NCBI GenBank assembly: GCA_016185465.1
Contig: JACPNO010000037.1
Span: 1 to 64,000 of the forward strand
Direction: 5' to 3'
Length of the DNA: 64,000 bases
Source of the DNA: Candidatus Solibacter usitatus
GTDB taxonomy: Bacteria; Acidobacteriota; Terriglobia; Bryobacterales; Bryobacteraceae
The position numbers and the translations under genes were made by a program. The notes under the pieces were generated by a model that worked only from the letters and a program-made list of their open reading frames with translations, did not search any database and was not told where the DNA came from. Each line of letters starts with the position of its first letter. Positions within the stretch are counted from its first letter, which is position 1. Below, in pieces: positions 31,016 to 41,685 of this stretch.

Positions 31016-31566
31016 TGGAATCCTTTGCGTAAGGCGCGCCCCAAATGGGTGGCCGTTGCATAGAGTAGCAGATACAGAAAAATGAACGGTAACCGCAGAA
31101 TTTCGACCGCGGTGTGCGCCGCCGTGCTTCCCGCGAAGCCCGCGCGATACTTGGCGAACTGGCGAATGGCGGGAGCATGCGCGTAATCCAGCCAGAAAAA
31201 ATCACCGTTCTCGTTGACCACGAACACTTTGGCCGGGAGCGATGCGGCCAGCGTCCACTTCCATTTGGTGAGGATCGGCTCGCCCGAACAAAGCATTCCC
31301 ATCACGGCATACCGGTTGCGGCGCAGCTGGCGGAACAAGCGCCGGCGCGCCCCCCGGTACTCGTTGACATCGAACATAATGCTGGTTTCGGGGTGCAAAC
31401 CGGCGGGCACGCCGCTCGCGCAGGTGAGCACGTCGATGGTGACCGGCTGGCCAAAATAGGCGTGCAAGGCCGGCAGCGCGCGCTCCAGAGGCCGCCGCGA
31501 GCCGCTCTCGACCAACAGAATGCGCGGCGATTGAGGAATCCGCCGCCGGAAAAAATAACGCACCAT
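31012..31566 (-). CDS. Conserved hypothetical protein with C-terminal hydrophobic helix
   Basis: 184 aa; PRILLVESGSRRPLERALPALHAYF; TM-like LPFIFLYLLLYATA. Confidence 0.55.
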   Translation of the reverse strand: MVRYFFRRRIPQSPRILLVESGSRRPLERALPALHAYFGQPVTIDVLTCASGVPAGLHPETSIMFDVNEYRGARRRLFRQLRRNRYAVMGMLCSGEPILTKWKWTLAASLPAKVFVVNENGDFFWLDYAHAPAIRQFAKYRAGFAGSTAAHTAVEILRLPFIFLYLLLYATATHLGRALRKGFQ

Positions 31567-31589
31567 CTGACTATAGCGGAGTCCGATAA

Positions 31590-33626
<2,037 letters not shown>

Positions 33627-33632
33627 CGAGCC

Positions 33633-34073
33633 ATGTCCCGGCGCTTCACGCTCCCCGAAGCCGAAAGCCTGCTGCCCGCGGTCGACAAAAACATCCGCGA
33701 GGCGCTCTCGGTCAAGACGCAATACCAGGAGGCCGAAGAGTTTCTGCAATCGCTCGCCCAGCGTGTGATGTTGATGGGCGGCGTGGTGCTCGACCGCGAA
33801 GGCATCCGCGCTATGCGCGCCCAGCGCGATGAAAGTGGTGAGCGCCTCAAAGCCGCCCTGGAAGCGCTGCAGGAAATCGGTTGCCTGGTGAAGGATCTGG
33901 ATACCGGCCTGGTGGATTTCCCCACGCTATTTCGCGGTGAAGAAGTTTATCTTTGCTGGAAGCTGGGCGAGAGCGGGATCACGTACTGGCACGGTGTAAG
34001 CGAGGGTTTCGCCGGGCGCAAAGCAATCGATCAGGATTTTCTGGATCATCACCGCGGCGACGCGACGAATTGA
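33633..34073 (+). CDS. DUF2203 family protein
   Basis: MSRRFTLPEAESLLPAV and CWKLGESGITYWHGVSEGFAGRKAID. Confidence 0.75.
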   Translation: MSRRFTLPEAESLLPAVDKNIREALSVKTQYQEAEEFLQSLAQRVMLMGGVVLDREGIRAMRAQRDESGERLKAALEALQEIGCLVKDLDTGLVDFPTLFRGEEVYLCWKLGESGITYWHGVSEGFAGRKAIDQDFLDHHRGDATN

Positions 34074-34080
34074 CAAGCGG

Positions 34081-34443
34081 ACGGGTTTGAACCCCGCCCC
34101 TAGGATCGTGCTTGCGGTCAGCGCGGTCGCATTCATCGTCACTTTTCGGTGGTGCGATGCTTTTGCGAATGATGGGCGGGTTTGAACCCCGCCCCTGGAT
34201 CGTGCTTGCGGTCAACGCGGTCGCATTCATCGTCAATTTTCGGTGGTGCGATGCTTTTTCGAATGACGGGCGGGTTGAAACCCGCGCCCTGGATCGTGCT
34301 TGCGGTCAGCGCGGTCGCATTCATCGTCAATTTTCGGCACTCAAACTGGTGTTGGGATTGTCGCGCGCCGCGGTCGGATTCATCGTCAATTTTCGGCAGT
34401 GCGATGCTTTTGGGAATGTAGGGGCGGGTTTCAAACCCGCCCT
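34081..34443. repeat. 94-bp tandem array containing family A palindromes
   Basis: GGATCGTGCTTGCGGTCA starts at 34103, 34197 and 34291; a partial fourth unit ends in GGGGCGGGTTTCAAACCCGCCCT. Confidence 0.9.
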
Positions 34444-34446
34444 CCA

Positions 34447-35844
34447 CTACGCGCTCGGCGCGGTGGGCTTGAATGTATACCGGTACACCAGTGCGCCCAG
34501 GGCGATCGTACCCAAGGCCGAAAACGACGCTTTCGGCTGCCAGATCATTCCGTAGAAACACATGCCCGTCCCTACCAGCACATAAGCGGCAGGAATCAGC
34601 GGATACGCAAAATTCAGCGCCGGCAATTGGCGCCAGTCCGGTCTGCGGCGGAAGACAAACACGCTGGCCACGGCCGCCACTGTAAAAAACGTCAGGCTGA
34701 ATCCGATGTAAATCATCAATTGCGGAAACGGCGTCAATGTCATCAGCATGGCGCACACGCCCTGCGCGATAATCGCGGCCACCGGCGTGCGCCACGTCGG
34801 ATCCACTTTCGCTGCAATCGGAAAGAACGCCCGGTTCTTGGCCATGGCGTAATACACGCGCGGGCCGATGGTCACCATGGCGTTGACCGTCGACGTGATC
34901 GACAGTGCCATCAGCGCGGCGAACAAGCCGGCGACGTTCGGTCCAAAGAGCCGCGACGCCGAAAGCGATCCCACCGCTACCACGCCCTTCAAGGTTTCGA
35001 GCGGCGTCGAGTAAATGAAAACCAGGTTCAAGCCCAGATAAAGCGCGGCGACTAATGCCGTTCCCACCGCGAGCGCCGCCGGCAGCGTGCGCTCCGGGTT
35101 TTTCACTTCTTCGGCGACGTAGGTAGCGGCGTTCCATCCGCTATACGCCACCATGATCCACAACAGGCTGATCATGAACTGCACCGGCAAAGATGCGGTG
35201 GAGGTGCGCACGGCGGGCGTGGCGAAATTTCCCCAGTCGCCCGCGCCCGACATGAATCCGAACAATATAAACGCCAGGATGACGGCGATTTTGATTCCGG
35301 TGAGCGCGTTCTGCACCTTTGCGGTGCGGCCCACGCCCAGGCAGTTCAGCAGCACGAATCCGGCGATCAGCGCCGACGCCAGCAACTGCGCGCCGCCCAC
35401 TTTGAATGAATACTCGCCCGAGCCGACGACATACGCCGCGCTGGCCTGGCGAAAAAATGGAAAGAAAAATCCGATGTAGTCCGCAAACGCCAGAGCCGCG
35501 GCAGCGATCGGGGCAGAGAATCCGCCGAAGAACGAAACCCAGCCGGTCATGAATCCCCACGTCGGTCCGTAGGCGCGGGTGAGATACACATATTCGCCGC
35601 CGGAGCTGGGGAAGTTCATGCCCAATTCGGAATAAGTGAGCGCGCCGCACAAAGCGAATAGCGCGCCGAAGGTCCAGACCAGCAGGATCAGGCGCGCGTC
35701 GCCCAGGTCGCCGGCCATGAATCCGGTGGTGGCGAAGATGCCGGTGCCCACCATGTTTGAAACCACCAGAGCGGTGGCGCTGATGAATCCCAATTGCCGG
35801 AGCAGCGAGGATGGTTGCACCACCTGCTGGGTAGACGTGGCCAT
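34447..35844 (-). CDS. APC family amino acid permease
   Basis: VVSNMVGTGIFATTGFMAGDLG and about 12 hydrophobic segments. Confidence 0.9.
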   Translation of the reverse strand: MATSTQQVVQPSSLLRQLGFISATALVVSNMVGTGIFATTGFMAGDLGDARLILLVWTFGALFALCGALTYSELGMNFPSSGGEYVYLTRAYGPTWGFMTGWVSFFGGFSAPIAAAALAFADYIGFFFPFFRQASAAYVVGSGEYSFKVGGAQLLASALIAGFVLLNCLGVGRTAKVQNALTGIKIAVILAFILFGFMSGAGDWGNFATPAVRTSTASLPVQFMISLLWIMVAYSGWNAATYVAEEVKNPERTLPAALAVGTALVAALYLGLNLVFIYSTPLETLKGVVAVGSLSASRLFGPNVAGLFAALMALSITSTVNAMVTIGPRVYYAMAKNRAFFPIAAKVDPTWRTPVAAIIAQGVCAMLMTLTPFPQLMIYIGFSLTFFTVAAVASVFVFRRRPDWRQLPALNFAYPLIPAAYVLVGTGMCFYGMIWQPKASFSALGTIALGALVYRYTFKPTAPSA

Positions 35845-35866
35845 GCGCGGCCTCCCGATTCTCGGT

Positions 35867-36424
35867 TTATTGTACGACGTTATGCTCGTTGAGATTCCGA
35901 TAAAGCCAGTCGATCGGCAATCCCACGACATTCGCGTAAGAGCCTTCGATCCGGGTTATGTAGCGTGACGCCAGGCCCTGAATGGCGTATGCACCGGCTT
36001 TGTCCATCGGTTCGCCGCTCGCCACGTACGCCGCGATCTCGCCGGGCGAGAGCGGCGCAAACCAGACGCGGGAGACCGTCGAGCCGCAGGTGAGGCCGCT
36101 GCGCCGGCGGAGGCAGACGCCGGTGATCACTTCATGCTCGCGCCCCGAGAGCGCTTGCAGCATGCGCGCGGCGTCGGCGGCGTCCACAGGCTTGCCGAGA
36201 ATGCGGCCATCGATGACGACGACGGTATCGGCGCCGAGCACGATGTCGTCCGCGCCCGCCTCGACGGCCAGAGCTTTAGCGCGCGCCAGCCGTTCGACGT
36301 GGGCCTGTGGCGATTCGCCCGGAAGCGGTGCCTCATCCAAGTCCGCGGGGCGGACGACAAAATCGAATCCTGCGTTCTTCAAGATCTCGGCGCGGCGCGG
36401 CGATTGGGAGGCCAGGATGAGCAT
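35867..36424 (-). CDS. maf: Maf-like nucleotide pyrophosphatase
   Basis: [50 protein letters not shown]. Confidence 0.93.
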   Translation of the reverse strand: MLILASQSPRRAEILKNAGFDFVVRPADLDEAPLPGESPQAHVERLARAKALAVEAGADDIVLGADTVVVIDGRILGKPVDAADAARMLQALSGREHEVITGVCLRRRSGLTCGSTVSRVWFAPLSPGEIAAYVASGEPMDKAGAYAIQGLASRYITRIEGSYANVVGLPIDWLYRNLNEHNVVQ

Positions 36425-36432
36425 GGTCCCGC

Positions 36433-37308
36433 TTACTTGGAACGCTTGTCGGGTTTGAAATTCAATTCGCCCGCCTCAATGCGCACAGCGAGCGCATTTT
36501 GCGGGGGTGGCAGCGGGCAGGTGGCGTACGCCGTGTAGGCGCAGGGAGGATTGTGGGCGCGGTTGAAATCCAATACCACTTTGCCGTTTCGCGGCATTTC
36601 TGCATACAGAAAACGGCCGGCCGGATACGTCTGCTTGCCGCTGGTGAGATCCTTGAACATGAAGAACAGCTGGTTGTCTTCGGTGACCGGCTCCAGGCGG
36701 TACTCCTTGCCGCGTATCGTGAAGGTCACGAATCCGGGGCTCGCGGTCGGCGTCGTTTCTCCCAGGACGTCGGCGATTGGAATCATCTTCGGCTCCGCAT
36801 ACGCGGTAAACGCGGCGGTGATACGGTATTCCTCTGCTGCCGGAAACCAACCCAGTCCGGGAAAATTCTGGCGCGCCCGGCTGTTGTTGTCCCACAGACG
36901 AATCGCGAAGCGCTGGCCGCGCACCAGAACCTGCATGGCGAGATCTCCCAGCGTGATCAAGTCCGGCGCTTCCGCCGAATCGGGCGCGAGGTAGCGCGCC
37001 GTCGCCGGCTTATCATTCAGCTGGAGGTCCACGTCGCGCTCGATGTTCAGCCAAACCTTGCCTTCGTGCAATTCAAAGCTGCCCGCTTGTGCAGGCGCGC
37101 CGGAAGGCAGGCGGATCTCGTTGGCCGCTGCCGAGCCAAATCGATTCTGGCCGTCTTTCAGCCAAAAAAGGCCCGTCACGGCGAGCCATCCATTTTCCTT
37201 TTTCAGACCGGTCTCATAATTACGGCGCCAGTTGACCATCTGGGATTGATAGCCGGGATCGGCCAGCAGAACCGCGGCGAACAGGATGAATGACGAGCGG
37301 TACAACAT
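36433..37308 (-). CDS. DUF1684 family protein
   Basis: [60 protein letters not shown]. Confidence 0.85.
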   Translation of the reverse strand: MLYRSSFILFAAVLLADPGYQSQMVNWRRNYETGLKKENGWLAVTGLFWLKDGQNRFGSAAANEIRLPSGAPAQAGSFELHEGKVWLNIERDVDLQLNDKPATARYLAPDSAEAPDLITLGDLAMQVLVRGQRFAIRLWDNNSRARQNFPGLGWFPAAEEYRITAAFTAYAEPKMIPIADVLGETTPTASPGFVTFTIRGKEYRLEPVTEDNQLFFMFKDLTSGKQTYPAGRFLYAEMPRNGKVVLDFNRAHNPPCAYTAYATCPLPPPQNALAVRIEAGELNFKPDKRSK

Positions 37309-37348
37309 GCGGAATTCGCGACCAGAATAGCATGGGAAAAGAAAAAAA

Positions 37349-37434
37349 TTCTCGCAGAGACGCAGAGTACACAGAGAAGTAAGAAGAAATTTATTTCTTA
37401 GATTTTCTCTGCGTTCTCTGCGTCTCTGCGAGAA
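37349..37434. repeat. Family D inverted repeat between divergent genes
   Basis: TTCTCGCAGAGACGCAGAG ... CTCTGCGTCTCTGCGAGAA, near-perfect arms of about 30 nt. Confidence 0.88.
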
Positions 37435-37454
37435 ATGAGTTTGTTTTCCCCCGC

Positions 37455-37886
37455 ATGCTAAAATGGATTACTCCATTCAGCATGCAACGTCTCAGCAACC
37501 TCATGGGGAAGATGAAATTCCCCGGCGACACGGTTAGCGTCGAACAAGTGGCTTGCGCGGCTTGGCCGGTCGCGGTGGGCCGCCGGATTGCCGCTAAGGC
37601 GCGCGCCGTGAAACTGGTGCGGTCCCATTTGGTGGTGGAAGTGGAAGACGCCGTTTGGAAGCACCAGCTGTTCGCGCTGCGTCACCAAATCCGTCACAAG
37701 ATGGACCAGAACATCGGCGCCGGCATCGTGGAAGATATCGAGTTTCGCGTGGTGCCGGCGCGCCGCGAACCAGAGCGTGCCCGCGCCATCGCGGCTGCCG
37801 CGGCGCAGACCGACGATGCCGAGGCCATTGCCGATCCGTTGCTGCGGCGAATCTACAAGGCAGCGCGTGGAAAGAAATCGGCGTGA
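37455..37886 (+). CDS. DUF721/DciA-like protein
   Basis: AWPVAVGRRIAAKARAVKLVRSHLVVEVEDAVWKHQL. Confidence 0.7.
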   Translation: MLKWITPFSMQRLSNLMGKMKFPGDTVSVEQVACAAWPVAVGRRIAAKARAVKLVRSHLVVEVEDAVWKHQLFALRHQIRHKMDQNIGAGIVEDIEFRVVPARREPERARAIAAAAAQTDDAEAIADPLLRRIYKAARGKKSA

Positions 37887-38182
37887 GAATCACCGAAGAC
37901 GAAGTGCGCTACGTCGCCGAACTCGCCAATCTCGCGCTCACCGATGGCGAAGTGCAGAAATTCCGCGCCGATCTCGACCAAATTCTGACTCACGTCGACC
38001 AGCTCAACCAGCTTGATACCGAGGGCGTCGAGCCCATGGCTCAAGTATTGTATGACGCCGAAGAAACCGCCACCCTGCGTCCCGATCGCGAGCGTCCTAC
38101 CCTTGGCAACGAAGCGGCTCTGGCCAACGCGCCACTGAAAGGCGCGGGCTATTTCAAAGTGCCCGAAGTCATCAAGAAGTAA
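37883..38182 (+). CDS. gatC: Asp/Glu-tRNA amidotransferase subunit C
   Basis: RITEDEVRYVAELANLALTDGE; immediately upstream of gatA; GTG start. Confidence 0.93.
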   Translation: MRITEDEVRYVAELANLALTDGEVQKFRADLDQILTHVDQLNQLDTEGVEPMAQVLYDAEETATLRPDRERPTLGNEAALANAPLKGAGYFKVPEVIKK

Positions 38183-39624
38183 TGAACATTCCCTCGCTCA
38201 CCGTCGCCGAAATCCAACAGGGTCTGCAAGCCCGCAGCTTCAGCGCGGCGGAGCTGGCCGCCGAGGCGCTGCGTTTTGCCGAGGCGGAAAATCCGAAAAC
38301 CAACGCCTATCTGACTTTTTGTCCGGAGCGGGCGCTGGCGGCGGCGGCGCGCGTGGATCAGGCGCTCGCGCGCGGCGAGAATCCGGGGCTGCTGGCAGGC
38401 GTGCCGGTCGCCGTCAAAGACGTGATCGTCACCCATGGCGTCCGCACCACATGCGGTTCGCGGCTGCTGGAGAATTACGTTCCGCCCTACGATGCCACGG
38501 CTGTGGTGCGTTTGGAGCGCGCCGGCGCGGTGATCATCGGCAAAGCCAATTGCGATGAATTCGCCATGGGCTCTTCCAACGAGAATTCGGCGTTCGGTCC
38601 GGTGCGCAATCCGCATGCGCTCGATCGTGTTCCCGGCGGATCGAGCGGCGGGTCGGCGGCTGCGGTTGCCCAAGGCACGGCGGTTGTGGCGCTGGGCTCG
38701 GACACCGGCGGCTCCATTCGTCAACCGGCATCTTTCTGCGGCGTAGTGGGGGTGACGCCTACTTATGGCCGTGTCTCGCGTTATGGACTTACGGCTTTCG
38801 CCAGTTCGCTCGACCATATCGGGCCGCTGGCGCGCAGCGTCCGGGACGCGGCTTTGGTGCTCGAAGCCATGGCGGGCCGGGATGAAATGGATTCGACATC
38901 CGCCGACGCCCCTGTTCCGCAGTACGCCGCCGGGCTCGATGGCAACGTAAAAGGCCTGAAACTCGGGCTGCCTCGTGAGTATCTAAAAGACGTGACCAGC
39001 GAAAGCGGCGCGCTCATCCAGCGAGCCATCGATACGCTGAAAAAGCTGGGCTGTGAAGTGCGCGAAATCAGCCTGCCCAATACGGAATACGCCATTGCCT
39101 GCTATTACGTGATCGCCACCGCCGAGGCCAGCTCCAACCTGGCCCGCTACGACGGCGTGCGCTACACGTTCCGCTCGCGCTCATCCGAAAGCCTGCGCGA
39201 CATGTATCGCCATACGCGCGGCGAGGGGTTCGGCGCCGAATGCAAACGCCGGATTATGCTGGGAACTTACGTGCTTAGCTCCGGCTACTACGAAGCCTAC
39301 TACCGCAAGGCGCAGAAGGCGCGCAGCATCATCACGCGGGATTTCAGCGATGCGTTTACTCAAGTGGACGCTATCGTTGCGCCGGTGTCGCCGTTCCCGG
39401 CGTTCAAGCTGGGCGAGAAAATCGACGACCCCATGGCCATGTATCTCTCCGACATTTACACCATCACCGGAGACCTCGCTGGAGTTCCCTGCATGAGCGT
39501 GCCTTGCGGCCGGACCGCCGACGGACTTCCGGTGGGCATGCAAATTCTGACCCGGCATTTCGATGAAGGGCGGATGTTTCGCCTTGCCGACGCTTTTGAA
39601 CGAGCTGGCGCAGCTGCCGGCTAA
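38182..39624 (+). CDS. gatA: Asp/Glu-tRNA amidotransferase subunit A
   Basis: Amidase signature GGSSGGSAAAVAQGTAVVALGSDTGGSIRQPA. Confidence 0.96.
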   Translation: MNIPSLTVAEIQQGLQARSFSAAELAAEALRFAEAENPKTNAYLTFCPERALAAAARVDQALARGENPGLLAGVPVAVKDVIVTHGVRTTCGSRLLENYVPPYDATAVVRLERAGAVIIGKANCDEFAMGSSNENSAFGPVRNPHALDRVPGGSSGGSAAAVAQGTAVVALGSDTGGSIRQPASFCGVVGVTPTYGRVSRYGLTAFASSLDHIGPLARSVRDAALVLEAMAGRDEMDSTSADAPVPQYAAGLDGNVKGLKLGLPREYLKDVTSESGALIQRAIDTLKKLGCEVREISLPNTEYAIACYYVIATAEASSNLARYDGVRYTFRSRSSESLRDMYRHTRGEGFGAECKRRIMLGTYVLSSGYYEAYYRKAQKARSIITRDFSDAFTQVDAIVAPVSPFPAFKLGEKIDDPMAMYLSDIYTITGDLAGVPCMSVPCGRTADGLPVGMQILTRHFDEGRMFRLADAFERAGAAAG

Positions 39625-39645
39625 AACTTTTTACAAGGAGAAAAA

Positions 39646-40248
39646 ATGCCATTCACTCTGCCACCGCTCCCTTACGCCGTTGACGCGTTGGAGCCGACGA
39701 TCGACAAGATGACCATGGAGATCCACCATGGCAAGCATCACAACGCCTATGTGACGAATCTGAATAAGGCGCTGGAATCCGCGCCCGCCCTTGCAGGCAA
39801 GAGCATCGAGGAACTGCTGGCCAACAATTGCGCCATCGTGCCGGAAAATATTCGCACCGCCGTCCGCAATAATGGCGGCGGCCACTACAATCACTCCATG
39901 TTCTGGCAGATCATGGGGCCCAGGGCCGGCGGCGCGCCCAGCGGGAAGCTCGGCGACGCCATTAACGCCGCCTTCGGCAGCTTCGACGCCTTCAAGGAGA
40001 AAGTCAATACGGCCGCAGCCACCCGTTTCGGCTCCGGTTGGGCCTGGCTGGTGAAGAATTCCGCCGGCGCGCTCGAGGTCTATTCCACCCCCAACCAGGA
40101 CAGCCCGGTGATGGAAGGCAAGCAGGCCGTGCTGGGAATCGATGTCTGGGAGCATGCCTATTACCTGAAGTACCAGAACCGGCGCCCGGATTATGCAAGT
40201 GCCTGGTGGAACGTAGTGAACTGGGCCGAAGTCGCCAAAAGGTTCTAG
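39646..40248 (+). CDS. Superoxide dismutase, Fe/Mn family
   Basis: [35 protein letters not shown]. Confidence 0.96.
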   Translation: MPFTLPPLPYAVDALEPTIDKMTMEIHHGKHHNAYVTNLNKALESAPALAGKSIEELLANNCAIVPENIRTAVRNNGGGHYNHSMFWQIMGPRAGGAPSGKLGDAINAAFGSFDAFKEKVNTAAATRFGSGWAWLVKNSAGALEVYSTPNQDSPVMEGKQAVLGIDVWEHAYYLKYQNRRPDYASAWWNVVNWAEVAKRF

Positions 40249-40251
40249 TAA

Positions 40252-40320
40252 GTGGGGCAGGTCCCTGACCTGGCGGTTCTTCATTTTCATTTTTTCGGGC
40301 AGGTCGGGGACCTGCCCCAC
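40252..40320. repeat. Family B inverted repeat
   Basis: GTGGGGCAGGTCCCTGACCTGGC ... GGCAGGTCGGGGACCTGCCCCAC, beginning 4 nt after the SOD stop. Confidence 0.88.
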
Positions 40321-40397
40321 TGCTGTCACTTACAGTTCATGTATTCGTAATTGCTCTGTAACAATTGTCGCGCTATCTTCAAGGCAGGACAGGCGGC

Positions 40398-41099
40398 ATG
40401 CGAACCATCTTACTGATCGAAGACGACAGCGATCTCTTCACATTGCTGAAGTACAACATCGAGAAGGAAGGGTTTCGCCTGGTGGGCTCGCAGACCGGGC
40501 GCGGAGCCGTCGATCTCTGCCGGCGCGAGAAACCCGACCTGATTGTGCTGGACATCATGCTGCCGGATTCCGACGGTCTGGAGATTTGCCGCGGCATTCG
40601 CAGCAATCCGGATTTGGCCCATATCCCGGTGATTTTTCTGACCGCGCGCGCCTCGGAAACCGACCGCATTCTGGGTCTCGAGCTGGGCGCCAACGATTAC
40701 ATCGTCAAGCCATTTTCGGTGCGCGAATTGATCGCCCGAATCCGCAACCAGTTCCGGCCGCAAAGTCCGCCGGCACGGGTGCTGCGCGCCGACGGTTTGG
40801 AGCTGGACCGCACCAGCATGCGCGTGACCCTCCACGGTAAACCGCTCACCTTGACCGCTACCGAATTCCGCCTGCTCGAGTTCTTCATGAGCCGGCCCGG
40901 CACTGTCTTCAGCCGCGAGCAACTGCTGGATTCGGTCTGGGGAATGGATCGCGCCGTCACCGACCGCACCGTCGATGTGCACGTCCTTCGCCTGCGCCAA
41001 AAAGTGGAAGGCGATCCGGCTAACCCGTTGCTCATTCGCTCGGTCCGCGGCTTTGGCTACATCTTCGAAGCCAGCGCCACGGCCGAAGTTCAGCACTAG
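40398..41099 (+). CDS. OmpR/PhoB family response regulator
   Basis: ILLIEDDSDLFTLLKYN, LDIMLPDSDGLEI; winged helix RSVRGFGYIF. Confidence 0.93.
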   Translation: MRTILLIEDDSDLFTLLKYNIEKEGFRLVGSQTGRGAVDLCRREKPDLIVLDIMLPDSDGLEICRGIRSNPDLAHIPVIFLTARASETDRILGLELGANDYIVKPFSVRELIARIRNQFRPQSPPARVLRADGLELDRTSMRVTLHGKPLTLTATEFRLLEFFMSRPGTVFSREQLLDSVWGMDRAVTDRTVDVHVLRLRQKVEGDPANPLLIRSVRGFGYIFEASATAEVQH

Positions 41100-41163
41100 C
41101 TTCGCCCCGCCCCGTTCCGGGCCGTGGGATATACTAAAACTGAAAATAAGGTGAGCCGAACCG

Positions 41164-41685
41164 GTGTCTACGTCCGCCCAAAGTGTTACGCAGTTACTGG
41201 TCGAGTGGAGTCATGGGGACCAAGACGCGCTGGAGAGATTGACGCCATTGGTGTACGGTGAGCTGCGCCGCCTGGCGCGCCGCCACTTAAGCCGCGAGCG
41301 TTCCGATCATACGTTGCAGAGCACCGCGCTGGTCCATGAAGCCTACTTGCGCCTGGTCGATCAGCGCAGCGTGCAGTGGCAGAACCGCGCTCATTTCTTC
41401 GGCGTGGCGGCGCAGTTGATTCGCCGCATTCTGATCGATCACGCGCGCGCCCGGCAAGCCGGTAAGCGCGGCTCTGGCGCGTGCCTTTTGTCGCTCGACG
41501 AGGCCCTCGATTCCCCCGGAAGCGCTGAGCCGCCCGCAGGAACAGCGCGCCGAGTTTATCGCCCGCGCGTGCGGCGGCGACGAGGAACTGCGCCGCGAGG
41601 TGGAATCGCTGCTGGAATCCTACCGGCTGGCGGGCGATTTTATCGAGTCTCCGCCGCTGGCAGCTTCTTTCCCCGGATCGGTTGA
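41164..41685 (+). pseudogene. ECF sigma factor (TIGR02999-like) lacking the sigma-4 region
   Basis: Sigma-2 [41 protein letters not shown] is intact; after SLDEALD the frame becomes low-complexity and runs into the kinase gene. Confidence 0.7.

Noticed and set aside
34103-34443. Regularly spaced repeat considered as a CRISPR array
   Set aside because: The whole 94-bp unit repeats, including what would be spacers, and no cas genes are nearby.
34112-34555. 147-aa ORF and other ORFs through the 34 kb array
   Set aside because: Translation simply follows the tandem repeat and the permease antisense strand; no coding signature.
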